From assembly GCF_026168105.1 (NCBI RefSeq), contig NZ_LBMW01000008.1, positions 124,001 through 188,000 of the forward strand: DNA of 64,000 nucleotides, given 5' to 3'. The DNA is from Streptomyces hygroscopicus. Lineage in GTDB: Bacteria > Actinomycetota > Actinomycetes > Streptomycetales > Streptomycetaceae. The stretch's first letter is position 1. The number at the start of each line of letters is the position of its first letter. Under the pieces are notes generated by a model. That model did not search any database, had not been told where the DNA came from, and saw nothing but the letters and a program-made list of their open reading frames with translations. Below, in pieces: positions 9,502 to 18,437 of this stretch. Both the position numbers and the translations under genes were made by a program.

Positions 9502-10116
9502 TCAGCGCGGGCCGACCGCGCCACTCCGGCGGATCGCGGCCCGCAGGGCGAACGCCATCGCCAACTCGAAGACGCCGAGCAGGACCAGCCACAGGCCCAG
9601 CAGACGGGCCAGTGCCACGGCCGACTCCACGGGATAGCCGAGCACCACGATCCCGGCCACGACGCCGAGCGTACCGACGGCCATGGCCAGACCCCGGTGA
9701 GTCAGATCGCGGTCGGCGATCGCCACGAACGCGGTCATCAGGCCCACCAGCAGCCAGTAGACTCCGACGACCAAGGACAGCGCGGCGATGGTCTGCAGCG
9801 GGTGCCGCAGTACCAGCACCCCTGCCAGGACGGCCACGAGTGCCACGAGGACCCCGGTCACCCGGCCGCTGCCCCGCTCACCGTCCCGGGAGAAGGCCGT
9901 CACGAAACGGAAGACTCCCACTGCCAGCAGATGCAGCCCGATGATGACGGCCAGCACATGGAGAGTCTCGTCGGGCCAGACCAGCACAAGGATGCCTGGC
10001 ACCAAGGTGGCGAGCGCGAATCCGAGCGCCCAGAGCCAGGAGCTGCCGATGTCTGCCAGCACCTCCTGGGGGTCGGCGGGCGCACGCTCCGGAGTGGGAT
10101 CGGGCGATGCGGTCAT
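9502..10116 (-). CDS. HdeD-family (DUF308) membrane protein
   Basis: A 204-residue protein made almost wholly of six hydrophobic helices arranged as repeated DUF308 helix pairs, for example LGFALATLVPGILVLVWP and GTLGVVAGIVVLGYPVESAV. That is the HdeD layout, named for an E. coli acid-resistance membrane protein. In Streptomyces the role is not established. A textbook AAGGAGG ribosome site precedes the ATG. It is divergent from the MFS exporter gene across 254 bp, which contain an A/T-richer patch at about 10262-10310 where promoters could sit. Confidence 0.82.
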   Translation of the reverse strand: MTASPDPTPERAPADPQEVLADIGSSWLWALGFALATLVPGILVLVWPDETLHVLAVIIGLHLLAVGVFRFVTAFSRDGERGSGRVTGVLVALVAVLAGVLVLRHPLQTIAALSLVVGVYWLLVGLMTAFVAIADRDLTHRGLAMAVGTLGVVAGIVVLGYPVESAVALARLLGLWLVLLGVFELAMAFALRAAIRRSGAVGPR

Positions 10117-10370
10117 GTTGCCTCCTTCCCAAGGCCGACGCCCCGGTCGGCGTCGAGGCAGGGCGAAGCGCCGGACCCTGCTGCCCGGCCGGCCCGACGG
10201 CCGGTCCCGGGCGGGCGCTCAGCGGAGGTGACGCGCGAGACAGCCCGTACGGGTGACGCGACATCGCGAAAGATGTCAAATGCCCCGTCCAAAGACAAAT
10301 CTATGCTCCCGTGGACCCTGATGCCGCTCACGTCCCGTGCGGCCGGGCGGAATCCGGGAGGTGCGACGCC

Positions 10371-11948
10371 GTGCGGCGGTGGCGGGCTCTGATCGTCCTC
10401 GGGACGGCTCAGTTCCTGATGGTGCTGGACACCTCGGTGATGAACGTGGCCATCAGCCAGCTGGTCGACGACTTCCACACCGAGGTCACCGCGATTCAGG
10501 CCGTCATCACCCTCTACACCCTGGTCATGGCAGCTTTCATGATCACCGGCGGCAAGATCGCCGACATGCTGGGACGCCGCCGCGCCTTCACCGTCGGACT
10601 GGTCGTGTACGGCACGGGGTCCGCGCTCACGGCGTTGGCTCCCGTCCTTTGGGTGCTGACACTCGGCTGGTCGGTGATCGAAGGGCTGGGTGCCTCACTG
10701 GTCCTTCCCTCCCTGGCCGCCCTCGCCGCCGGCACCTACAGCGGCCGGGACCGGGCCGTCGCCTACGGCGTCATCGGAGGGCTGTCGGGGGCGGGGATCG
10801 CGGTCGGGCCGCTTGTCGGCGGATGGGTGACGACATACCTGACGTGGCGGCTGGTCTTCGCGGCCGAGGTCGTCCTGGTGGCGGCCATCCTCTGCTGCAT
10901 GGGGTGGATCGAGGAACACCCGCGAACGGGGCCACGGATCCGGCTCGACGGCGTCGGCGCCGTGCTGTCCGCCCTGGGCCTGGCCCTCGTGGTCCTGGGC
11001 GTGCTGCAGAGCAGCTCCTGGGGATGGCTGCGGCCACGCAACTCCCCGATCACCGTCTTCGGTTTCTCCCTCACCGTGTTCGTCATCGCGGCGGGAGCCG
11101 TCCTCCTCCACCTGTTCCGGGCATGGGAGAGACGGGTGGAGGCTCGTGGGCGCGAACCGCTGGTGCGGTTCGCGCTGTTCGCGATCCCCCCGCTGCGCTC
11201 CGGCCTGGCCATGCTGCTCAACCAGAACCTCATCCTGCTCGGCCTGTTCTTCACGATCCCCCTGTACCTCCAGGTCGTACAGGGCTTCAACGCGTTCGAG
11301 ACCGGCCTGCGGCTGCTGCCGGTCTCGATCACCATGCTGCTGTCCGCCGTGAGCGGTCCCCTGCTGGGCCGGATCGCAGCTCCGCGTACGGTGGTGCGGA
11401 TCGCTCTGGTGGTGCTGCTCGTCGCCGTGGTGTGGCTGCTTGCCACGATCAAGCCCCGTATCGACGACCTCTCGTTCGCGCTGGCGATGGCCGTGCTGGG
11501 ACTCGGCATGGGCCTGCTCGCCTCGCAGTTGGGAAACGTGGTGCAGTCCAGCGTCGGGGAGTCCGCCCGCAGTGAGGCGGGCGGCCTGCAGTACACCGCG
11601 CAGAACCTCGGCTCCTCCCTGGGCACCGCACTCATCGGCTCGATCCTGATCGGCGCCCTGGTGCACGCGTTCACCACCCGCATCGAGGACAACCCCAAGA
11701 TCTCGGCCGCGGCGCACCAGCAGGTCGGCATCGCCATGGTGGCCGGGGTCAGCTTCGTCAGCACCGACGAGGTACGGGCCGCCGCCGAAAGCGCCGCGCT
11801 GCCGCCGTCCGAGGCCGACGCGATCGTGAACTCGTACGCCGAGGCGCAGATCGAAGCCCTCAAGGCCGCTGTCCTGGCCGCCGCCGGCGTCACGGTCGTC
11901 GGCTTCGCCTTCACCCGCCACCTACCTGCGGAACGGCTGATCAAGTAG
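10371..11948 (+). CDS. MFS drug exporter, DHA2 (14-TM) family
   Basis: A 525-residue major facilitator. It has the DHA2 helix-1 motif FLMVLDTSVMNVA, loop 2-3 motif A (GGKIADMLGRRRAF) and the antiporter motif C in helix 5 (GGLSGAGIAVGPLVGG). The length and hydrophobic pattern fit 14 TM helices, as in QacA/EmrB proton-coupled drug exporters. The GTG start at 10371 has GGAGGTG 7 nt upstream; a longer ATG start at 10311 lacks a ribosome site. The potassium channel gene follows 70 bp later on the same strand and may be cotranscribed. No regulator is adjacent. Confidence 0.88.
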   Translation: MRRWRALIVLGTAQFLMVLDTSVMNVAISQLVDDFHTEVTAIQAVITLYTLVMAAFMITGGKIADMLGRRRAFTVGLVVYGTGSALTALAPVLWVLTLGWSVIEGLGASLVLPSLAALAAGTYSGRDRAVAYGVIGGLSGAGIAVGPLVGGWVTTYLTWRLVFAAEVVLVAAILCCMGWIEEHPRTGPRIRLDGVGAVLSALGLALVVLGVLQSSSWGWLRPRNSPITVFGFSLTVFVIAAGAVLLHLFRAWERRVEARGREPLVRFALFAIPPLRSGLAMLLNQNLILLGLFFTIPLYLQVVQGFNAFETGLRLLPVSITMLLSAVSGPLLGRIAAPRTVVRIALVVLLVAVVWLLATIKPRIDDLSFALAMAVLGLGMGLLASQLGNVVQSSVGESARSEAGGLQYTAQNLGSSLGTALIGSILIGALVHAFTTRIEDNPKISAAAHQQVGIAMVAGVSFVSTDEVRAAAESAALPPSEADAIVNSYAEAQIEALKAAVLAAAGVTVVGFAFTRHLPAERLIK

Positions 11949-12018
11949 TCGGACGACGCACCCCACCACATCCTGACCCACCGCCCAGCCCAGGCGATCA
12001 GGGCCGCAGGGAGGAGAC

Positions 12019-12624
12019 ATGAACGAGACGGGTCCCGTCCACGGCGACGAGGCGGACAGCGAAGCCGCTGGCGCCTCGGCGGTCTGGCAGCGCGTATCGC
12101 TGGGCGCAGTCGTCCGGCCGGTCCTCACCGCAGCCGGACTCGTGCTGGCCTACTACCTGCTGCCCATGACCGGACGACTCACCGGCGCCACGCTCGCGGG
12201 CCTCGCCGGGGGCCTGGCCGCTCTGGTGGTGCTCTTCACCCTGCAGATCCGGTGGATCGCCCGTTCCCCGCATCCGCGTCTGAGAGCCGTCGAGGCACTC
12301 GCGACCACCCTGTCGTTGTTCCTGCTCCTCTTCTCGACGGCCTACTACCTGCTCGAGCACGCCGAGCCGGGAAGCTTCACGGAACCCCTCACCCGGACCG
12401 ACGCGCTGTACTTCACGCTCACCGTGTTCAGCACGGTCGGCTTCGGCGACATCACCGCCCGTACGGACCCGGCTCGCATCGTGACGATGGGTCAGATGGC
12501 CGCCGACATCCTCCTCGTCAGCGTGGCAGCCAGGATCGTGGTCGGCACGGTCCGCACCACCGTCCACCGCCGGTCGGCCGATGTGTCCCCACCGGGTAAA
12601 GAGAACCCGGAACAACACCCCTAG
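12019..12624 (+). CDS. Potassium channel family protein (2-TM pore type)
   Basis: A 201-residue membrane protein. TM helices lie at about residues 35-55, 57-77 and 94-118, followed by a pore loop with the filter TVFSTVGFGDI around residue 140 (TVGFGD, a variant of the K+ signature TVGYGD) and a final helix (MGQMAADILLVSVAARIVVG). There is no RCK or cyclic-nucleotide domain, so no gating ligand is evident. GGGAGGAG precedes the ATG. Its position directly after a DHA2 exporter suggests, but does not prove, a shared role in ion or membrane-potential homeostasis. Confidence 0.88.
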   Translation: MNETGPVHGDEADSEAAGASAVWQRVSLGAVVRPVLTAAGLVLAYYLLPMTGRLTGATLAGLAGGLAALVVLFTLQIRWIARSPHPRLRAVEALATTLSLFLLLFSTAYYLLEHAEPGSFTEPLTRTDALYFTLTVFSTVGFGDITARTDPARIVTMGQMAADILLVSVAARIVVGTVRTTVHRRSADVSPPGKENPEQHP

Positions 12625-12868
12625 GCAGGGCCGCACGCTGCGTCGCCCCGGCGGCGCAGCCGTCCCAGACGGTTCCAGGCAGCCGCCCACTTCGACGGGC
12701 GAGCAGATCCCTTACGAACTGATGCAGCGGCTCGGCAACACGTTCGCGCGAGAACGGCGGGCGCCCGGTTCGCTGCCGGTCGGGGAACTGGTACGTCTCT
12801 CGGACGAGGCGGAGGAGGCCGCCGACGGGTCTGTCGCGTTTGTTCAAGAGGATCCCGTCGGCCGTTCC

Positions 12869-12874
12869 TAGCGT
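12869..12874 (+). promoter_or_regulatory. -10 box (TAGCGT) of a probable leaderless transcript
   Basis: TAGCGT lies 6 nt before the ATG at 12881 and no ribosome site is present. The block CTAGCGTGAAGGCATG recurs almost exactly at the next gene (13534-13549). Confidence 0.65.
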
Positions 12875-12880
12875 GAAGGC

Positions 12881-13492
12881 ATGAGCGATCCGCACAAGAA
12901 CGTGTACCCGTACCTGGTCGAATGCGCGGCCGAGGCCGCCCGTGTGGCCCGTGGGGTGAGATCGGAGCAGTTGCCCGGGCCCACTCACTGCCCCTCCTGG
13001 GACGTCCGCGCCCTGGTGAACCACTGGGTTCTCTACACCGCGCACGGCCTGGAGCACCGCGCCCTGCGCAAGCCCCTGCCCGAGGAGCTGACCGCACGCG
13101 ATTTCACCGCGGACCCCGACTGGGCGCAGGCGTACGCCGACCAGCTCGACCGCGCCGTCGCCGCCTGGGACGACCCCGCCGTGTGGGAGGGCGAGATCGA
13201 CCTGGGCATGGCGACGATGCCCGCCGCAGAGCTGGCGGCGATGATCGTCAAGGAGGCGGCCGTCCACGGCTGGGACGTCGCGACGGCCACCGGACAGGAG
13301 TACCGGATCTCGCAGGGCGCTGCCCGTCTCGTGCTGGACGTGGTCGAGACCCATGGCGACCTCTACCGCCAGTACGACGGCTTCGCCGATCCGGTCCCCG
13401 TGCCGGACGACTCCCCCGTGTTCGAGCGCGCGCTCGCGGCAAGCGGACGGGATCCGCGGCAGACCGCGGCGGGGGGCCGAGTGGGCCACTGA
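12881..13492 (+). CDS. TIGR03086 family protein (DinB/MST-like fold)
   Basis: A 203-residue protein of the actinobacterial TIGR03086 family, related to mycothiol-dependent maleylpyruvate isomerase and mycothiol S-transferases. The family hallmark CPSWDVRALVNHWV around residue 34 and VHGWDVATATG around residue 127 are present; the His residues of these two motifs are the expected metal ligands. Such proteins are thought to be metal-dependent thiol transferases, but the substrate is unknown. The next gene is of a family linked to mycothiol, which fits a thiol-related role. Translation is probably leaderless. Confidence 0.85.
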   Translation: MSDPHKNVYPYLVECAAEAARVARGVRSEQLPGPTHCPSWDVRALVNHWVLYTAHGLEHRALRKPLPEELTARDFTADPDWAQAYADQLDRAVAAWDDPAVWEGEIDLGMATMPAAELAAMIVKEAAVHGWDVATATGQEYRISQGAARLVLDVVETHGDLYRQYDGFADPVPVPDDSPVFERALAASGRDPRQTAAGGRVGH

Positions 13493-13534
13493 AAAGGTCG
13501 CCGATTGGGCCAGGACCTTGTGCCATTCGGTGAC

Positions 13535-13540
13535 TAGCGT
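13535..13540 (+). promoter_or_regulatory. -10 box (TAGCGT) of a probable leaderless transcript
   Basis: TAGCGT with a 6-nt spacer before the ATG at 13547. The block is near-identical to the one in front of the TIGR03086 gene. Confidence 0.65.
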
Positions 13541-13546
13541 GAGGGC

Positions 13547-14164
13547 ATGCCGAACACCACTCCCGTCCGGGTCGACTTCTGGTTCGACCCCGCCTGCCCC
13601 TTCGCCTGGATCACCTCCCGCTGGCTGCTGGAGGTCGAGCGCGAGCGCCCGCTCGACCTCCGCTTCCGTTCAATGAGCCTGTACCTGCACAACATCGGCA
13701 ACGAACTGCCGGACTGGTACCGGGAGTTGGTCGACAAGTCGATCGGCCCGGTACGTGTCGCCGTGGCGGCCGCCGAGCGGCACGGGGAGAAGGTGCTGCG
13801 CGACCTGTACACCGCCTTCGGCACCCGGATCCACGAGCGCGCGGCGGAGGACTTCGACGCGGTGATCGCCGAGTCGCTCGCCGAACTCGGCCTGCCGGCC
13901 GACCTCGCAGCCGCCGCGCACGACCCGGCGTACGACGACGCGGTGCGCCGCAGCCACGATGCCGGCGCCGAGCCGGACTCGGGCGGCTACGTGGGCACGC
14001 CGACCTTGCATGTGGACGGCACGGTGTGGTTCGGGCCGGTCCTGCGGGCGGTGCCGCGCGGCGCCCGGGCGGCCGAGCTCTTCGACAGCTTCCGGGTCCT
14101 GGCCGCCCACCCGGACTTCTTCGAGCTCAAGCGGACCCGGACGGGAGGCCTGTCCTTCGACTGA
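13547..14164 (+). CDS. DsbA-fold protein of the Rv2466c (mycothiol-dependent nitroreductase) family
   Basis: A 205-residue thioredoxin/DsbA-fold protein. The opening [19 protein letters not shown] places the active-site cysteine at about residue 18, and [13 protein letters not shown] around residue 148 gives the cis-proline loop. Rv2466c of Mycobacterium tuberculosis uses a CPWC motif with mycothiol to reduce nitro compounds. Here the motif is CPFA, so the second cysteine is missing and only a monothiol (mycothiolation-type) mechanism is possible. No signal peptide is seen, so it is cytoplasmic. Probably leaderless. Confidence 0.85.
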   Translation: MPNTTPVRVDFWFDPACPFAWITSRWLLEVERERPLDLRFRSMSLYLHNIGNELPDWYRELVDKSIGPVRVAVAAAERHGEKVLRDLYTAFGTRIHERAAEDFDAVIAESLAELGLPADLAAAAHDPAYDDAVRRSHDAGAEPDSGGYVGTPTLHVDGTVWFGPVLRAVPRGARAAELFDSFRVLAAHPDFFELKRTRTGGLSFD

Positions 14165-14348
14165 ACCAGGGCCGGATCCCTGAACGCCGCTCCGATGAAC
14201 AGCCGTATCCGGGACGTCGGTGACGCCGATCCTGCACCCCGCCCGGCACGTGGTAGACGGTCACGGTCGCCGCGGTGACAGCGGCGGGCACGGACCCGGC
14301 AGCCACGGTGACGGCGACGACCGCGGCGTGAACCACGGTCCGCCGGTG

Positions 14349-15680
14349 TCAGGAGCCGTCTCCCCGCCACGCGCCCTCCCGCCGCGCCCAGTGCACGGCG
14401 GGACGGACCGCGAAGCCCGCCAGTACGAACAGAACGGCCAGTACCGCCCAGCCCGCCGTGCCGTGCCGGATCGCGGTCACCGTGACCAGCGCCGGCCCGG
14501 CCATCATCCCCGCGGACATGCCCGTGCCGAAGACACCCTGGTACACGCCGTGGGCCCGGGCGTCGGCGAGCTCGTAGCCGAGGGTCCAGCCACCCGCCGC
14601 GGACAGCACCTCGGCGAAGACCTGCACCACCGCGCCGACGGTCAGCGCGAGCACGGCCCACACCGGGGACAGACCCGCCGACACCGCGTACACCGCGCAC
14701 GAGGCGGCGAGCAGCAGCCCCGCCCAGCCCATCGCCCGTACCGCGGCGTTCACCCGGGAGGCCCGGCGGGCCACTCGTACCTGGAGGAGCGCCACCAGGA
14801 CACAGTTCACGATCATCAGCAGGGCCGCCGTCCAGCGCGGCGCCTCCGTACGCTGCACGATCCACAGCGGCAGCCCGACCTCGGACAGGGTGTACTGCAC
14901 GACCAGCACCGCGTTCAGCACGGTCACCGCCAGGAACGGCAGGTCCCGCACCGCGCGCCAGCGGTCGGCGGTCGAGGCGTCGGCCGCCAGGGACGGCCGC
15001 CGGAGCGCATCGGGCGCCAGCGGCAGCCGGGGCACCAGCAGCGCAGGCGCCGCGAACGACAGCGCGTCCACCAGAATCACCGTCATATACGCGCCCCGGG
15101 TGTCGAGTTGGAGCGCGATCGCACCGAAGGCGCCGCCCACGCCCATGGCGACGTTCGTGACCATCCTCAGATACGCCCGTGCCTCCACCCGGGTCGCCGC
15201 GGGCAGGACGTCCGCGTACAGCGCGCCCTGCACCCCGCGGCTCGCCATCTGCAGCCCGGTCGCGCAGACCACCGTGACAAGGAAACCCGCATACGAGTGC
15301 ACCAGGACGTAGGCGGCCGTGGCCACCCCCGTACCGCCCCACAGCAGGGCTCCGACGCGCCGGGCGCCCCACCGGTCGGCGGCCCGTCCGGCGGGGACCC
15401 CGGCGGCCACGCCGACCAGCCCAGCGATCGTCATCCCGAGCCCGACCGCCGTCGCGTCGAGGCCGACGACGCGGGTGAAGTACAGGACGCCGAGCGGGAA
15501 GTAGAGGCCGTTGCCGAGGGAGTTGAGGAGCGTCAGCAGTGCGGCCCGGCGCAGGACCGGGTCGGTGGGCAGCAGTCCGGCGGCCCCGGTGGCGCGTTCG
15601 GGCCCGGCAACCGCCGTACGTCCGCGGGCCGGGCCACTGCCGTCCTGGTCGGATGCCGAAGACGCAGGTGTCGTGGTCAT
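14349..15680 (-). CDS. MFS transporter
   Basis: A 443-residue major facilitator with about 12 TM helices. After a Gly/Ala-rich head come GNGLYFPLGVLYFTRVVGLD and the loop GRAADRWGARRVGALLWGG (a motif A variant). The start is set at the ATG at 15680 because a longer reading would overlap the divergent regulator gene. A ribosome site is not obvious. Divergent arrangement with an ArsR-type regulator, 56 bp between the starts, suggests that the regulator controls this exporter. The substrate is not evident. Confidence 0.83.
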   Translation of the reverse strand: MTTTPASSASDQDGSGPARGRTAVAGPERATGAAGLLPTDPVLRRAALLTLLNSLGNGLYFPLGVLYFTRVVGLDATAVGLGMTIAGLVGVAAGVPAGRAADRWGARRVGALLWGGTGVATAAYVLVHSYAGFLVTVVCATGLQMASRGVQGALYADVLPAATRVEARAYLRMVTNVAMGVGGAFGAIALQLDTRGAYMTVILVDALSFAAPALLVPRLPLAPDALRRPSLAADASTADRWRAVRDLPFLAVTVLNAVLVVQYTLSEVGLPLWIVQRTEAPRWTAALLMIVNCVLVALLQVRVARRASRVNAAVRAMGWAGLLLAASCAVYAVSAGLSPVWAVLALTVGAVVQVFAEVLSAAGGWTLGYELADARAHGVYQGVFGTGMSAGMMAGPALVTVTAIRHGTAGWAVLAVLFVLAGFAVRPAVHWARREGAWRGDGS

Positions 15681-15722
15681 GAGGACAGCCAACCCGGCGA
15701 CAGGCCTGCGGCGACATTGATT

Positions 15723-15728
15723 TAGCGT
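15723..15728 (+). promoter_or_regulatory. -10 box (TAGCGT) before the ArsR-type regulator
   Basis: TAGCGT with an 8-nt spacer to the ATG at 15737 and no ribosome site. It lies in the 56-bp divergent promoter region shared with the MFS gene. Confidence 0.6.
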
Positions 15729-15736
15729 GGCACTCA

Positions 15737-16726
15737 ATGATCGAGTTCCGTTTCGGCGTCGGCGACCTGGCCACCACCTCCTTCGCGTATTCGCCACTGC
15801 AGGAGGCGGTGTTCTCGCTGCGCTGCCTGCACGATCCGGCCCGCTACCCGCACCACCGGCAATGGCTGCGCCGTATCCGCCCGGGCCTGGCGAAGCTCGA
15901 CCGGGAGCTGCTCACCGCCGTGGTCGCACCATGGCTGTGGGTGCCCGACTTCCTCACCCCGCGTCCCGACCGTGCCCGGCCCGCCTTCGCCGACGAGCTG
16001 CGCCTGCTCCGCGCCACCCCGACGGAGGTCGTCCGCGCGGACTTCCGCGCCACCTACCGGGCCGAGGACGCGCTGCCGCCCGTCGTCGCCCGGGGCCTCG
16101 CCGCTCCGGAAGCCTTTCTGGCCCGGCTCGTGGACGCGCTCGACGCCTACTGGCACACCTGCCTCGCCGGCGACTGGTGGCCGCGCGCGCAGAGCGTCCT
16201 GGACTCCGATCTCGCCCACCGGGGACGGGTGTTGGCGGAGCAGGGCGCCGCGGCACTGCTGTCGGGGCTCGACGCGCGGCTCACCTGGACCGGCGGCCAT
16301 CTGCAGCTGTCCACAAGGGACTTGTGGGCACAGGCGCCATGGCCCGAGAGCAGCGTCAGCATCGACGGGCGCGGCATGGTGCTGCTGCCGACCCTGTTCG
16401 CGCGGGGCGCCCAGGCTCTCATCGACCCCTCACGGCCGCCGGTGCTCATCTACCCGGCGCGAGGCCGCGCCACCCTCTCGGAGGAGCCGCCTCCGGTCAC
16501 CGACGACGCCCTGGCCCGCCTGCTGGGCCGCCCACGCGCACGTCTGCTCGTGCTGCTCGCCGAACCGGCCTCCACGACCGAGCTCGCCCGCCGCCTCGAT
16601 GTCACTCCGGGCGCCGTCAGCCAGCATCTGGCGGTCCTGTACGACGCGGGACTGCTCAGCCGGACCCGCAGCGGACGGACCGTACGGTACGCGCGGACGG
16701 CGCTGGGCGACGAGCTGTGCCGATAG
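15737..16726 (+). CDS. ArsR-type winged-helix transcriptional regulator
   Basis: A 329-residue regulator. About 235 N-terminal residues form a family-specific sensing region beginning MIEFRFGVGDLATTSFAYSP, typical of the Streptomyces DUF5937-ArsR regulators. The C-terminal winged helix at about 265-325 carries TELARRLDVTPGAVSQHLAVL as the recognition helix and a wing LSRTRSGRTVRYARTALG. There are no clustered Cys or His residues to suggest metal sensing. Divergent from an MFS exporter that it probably represses. Confidence 0.83.
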   Translation: MIEFRFGVGDLATTSFAYSPLQEAVFSLRCLHDPARYPHHRQWLRRIRPGLAKLDRELLTAVVAPWLWVPDFLTPRPDRARPAFADELRLLRATPTEVVRADFRATYRAEDALPPVVARGLAAPEAFLARLVDALDAYWHTCLAGDWWPRAQSVLDSDLAHRGRVLAEQGAAALLSGLDARLTWTGGHLQLSTRDLWAQAPWPESSVSIDGRGMVLLPTLFARGAQALIDPSRPPVLIYPARGRATLSEEPPPVTDDALARLLGRPRARLLVLLAEPASTTELARRLDVTPGAVSQHLAVLYDAGLLSRTRSGRTVRYARTALGDELCR

Positions 16727-16796
16727 GCACTCCGGCCGCATTGGCGGGTCAACCAGGCCGGCGGGGCGGCGGACAGCCGCACTCGCAGCCGTGCCC

Positions 16797-17546
16797 TCAG
16801 GCACCCACGGCGAGCGGCACCGGGGTCCGCGCCGCGTCGTACCGTTCCAGCAGCAGCCGGGCCACCTCCGGCGCCGGTCCCAGGACCTCCGCAAGGACGT
16901 CCGCCCCGGCGGCGCCCCGTGCGATGCGGTCCGGCAGGAAGCCGGGAGCCAGGACATAGGGCGCGACCGCGACGCGCGCGCATCCGAGGGCGCGCAGCTC
17001 GCGCACGGCGTCCTCCGTGCGCGGAAGGGATGCGGAGGCGAACGCAGGCCGCACGGCGCACCATCCGGTGCGCCGCCACTCCCGCGCGATGTCAGCGATC
17101 ACTGCGATCGCCTCCGGGTCCGTGGACCCCGCCGAGGCCAGCACGACCCCGGTCGAGGACTTGTCGGCGGCCGTCAGTCCCGCCTCGTGCAGCCGCCGCT
17201 CCAGCGCGCCGAGCAGCAGCGGTGAAGGGCCCAGCACCTCCGCCTGCCTGATCCGCAGCCGCGGCGGCGCCTCCCGGAGAACCGCCGGGATGTCCGCCTT
17301 CGCGTGGAAGGCCCGGGTCAGGAGGAGAGGCAGCGCCACGACGTCCCCTGCTCCCTTCGCGGCCAGGGACTCCAGCACCCCGTGCACGGACGGCACGTTG
17401 AAGTCCAGGAAGCCGGTCTCCACGCGCAGCCCGGGGCGCAGCGACCGTACCCGCCGGACCAGGGCATGGACGGTGGCGGCATGCCGCGGGTCGCGGCTGC
17501 CGTGGGCGATGACGACGAGGACGGGGTGAACCGGCTTGTGGTGCAT
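16797..17546 (-). CDS. Sirohydrochlorin chelatase (CbiX/SirB type)
   Basis: A 249-residue class II chelatase. It has VLVVIAHGSRDPRHA near the N terminus with the metal-binding His, and LPLLLTRAFHAKADIP around residue 75 with a second His, repeated in weaker form in the C-terminal half (VAPYVLAPGFLPDRI). The enzyme inserts Fe2+ into sirohydrochlorin, the last step of siroheme synthesis. Siroheme is the cofactor of the sulfite reductase at the head of the same operon, which explains its place as the last gene, 6 bp after the ABC permease. Confidence 0.9.
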   Translation of the reverse strand: MHHKPVHPVLVVIAHGSRDPRHAATVHALVRRVRSLRPGLRVETGFLDFNVPSVHGVLESLAAKGAGDVVALPLLLTRAFHAKADIPAVLREAPPRLRIRQAEVLGPSPLLLGALERRLHEAGLTAADKSSTGVVLASAGSTDPEAIAVIADIAREWRRTGWCAVRPAFASASLPRTEDAVRELRALGCARVAVAPYVLAPGFLPDRIARGAAGADVLAEVLGPAPEVARLLLERYDAARTPVPLAVGA

Positions 17547-17552
17547 GACAGG

Positions 17553-18437
17553 TCAGCCCCTGACGAGGAGGCCGCGGCTGCGCAGCACCCACCGCTCCAG
17601 CGGGCTGAAGATCAGCAGGTCGATGGCGATGCCGACGATCAGGATGAGCAGGATGGCCTCGAAGACCATGGCCATGTCGCTGGCGTTGCGGCCGTTCTCC
17701 AGCAACTGGCCGAGGCCGACGCCGAGGTCCGGGAACGAGGCGATGATCTCGGCGGCCATCAGCGAGCGCCAGGAGAACGCCCAGCCCTGCTTCAGGCCCG
17801 CCACATAGCCCGGCAGCGCGGCCGGCAGCACGATGTGCCAGGTGCCCTTCAGACCCGACGCGCCCATGGTGCGGCCCGCCCGCAGGAACAGCGGCGGCAC
17901 CTGGTCGACGCCGGACACCAGGCCGTTGGCGATCGACGGGACCGCACCGAGCAGGATCACCGCGTACATCATCGAGTTGTTCAGGCCCAGCCAGATCACG
18001 GCCGGCGGGACCCACGCCACCGACGGCAGCGACTGCAGACCGGACAGGATCGGGTGAATGGCCGCGCGCACGAACTTGACCCGGGCCACCACCAGACCCA
18101 GAGGGGTGCCGATGACCAGGGCGAACAGAAAGCCGAGCAGACCGCGCGAGACGCTGGTCCAGATGTAGCCGAGCAACTCGCCCTTGAGCCAGGCGTCCCG
18201 GACCGTGTGCCACACCGCGGACGGCGAGGGCAGCTTGGTGGGGTCGGTGACGATCTTGAGGGATATCAGGCCCTGCCAGATGACGAGGACCACAGCGATC
18301 GCTACGACCGGCGGCAGGACCTTGTTCACCAGCGTCTGCCGGAACGGCGGACGGCCTAGGGTCGCGGCCTCGAGCGCGTCGAGCCCCGCCTCGACACTCG
18401 CGGCGTCCACCGCCGTCTTCGTCTCAGTGCTGGCCAT
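17553..18437 (-). CDS. ssuC: ABC transporter permease, sulfonate/taurine type
   Basis: A 294-residue inner-membrane permease with about six TM helices and the EAA-like loop at about residues 195-220, before GWAFSWRSLMAAEII. The hydrophobic pattern and PSVAWVPPAVIWLGL around residue 150 match the SsuC/TauC/NrtB family. It overlaps the upstream ATPase gene by 14 nt, so the two are translationally coupled. With the ATPase and lipoprotein it should import an organic sulfur compound or sulfate. The ssuC symbol is by family resemblance; taurine or sulfate transport is possible. Confidence 0.85.
   Translation of the reverse strand: MASTETKTAVDAASVEAGLDALEAATLGRPPFRQTLVNKVLPPVVAIAVVLVIWQGLISLKIVTDPTKLPSPSAVWHTVRDAWLKGELLGYIWTSVSRGLLGFLFALVIGTPLGLVVARVKFVRAAIHPILSGLQSLPSVAWVPPAVIWLGLNNSMMYAVILLGAVPSIANGLVSGVDQVPPLFLRAGRTMGASGLKGTWHIVLPAALPGYVAGLKQGWAFSWRSLMAAEIIASFPDLGVGLGQLLENGRNASDMAMVFEAILLILIVGIAIDLLIFSPLERWVLRSRGLLVRG

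Noticed and set aside
12635..12871. Short plus-strand frame between the potassium channel and TIGR03086 genes
   Set aside because: No start or ribosome site of its own and no family match; the TIGR03086 promoter overlaps its end. Could be a gene fossil but is not supportable.
14165..14336. Hydrophobic minus-strand frame (VVHAAVVAVTVAAGSV) after the MFS gene
   Set aside because: Short Val/Ala-rich run from GC-rich repeats; no start context and no conservation evidence.
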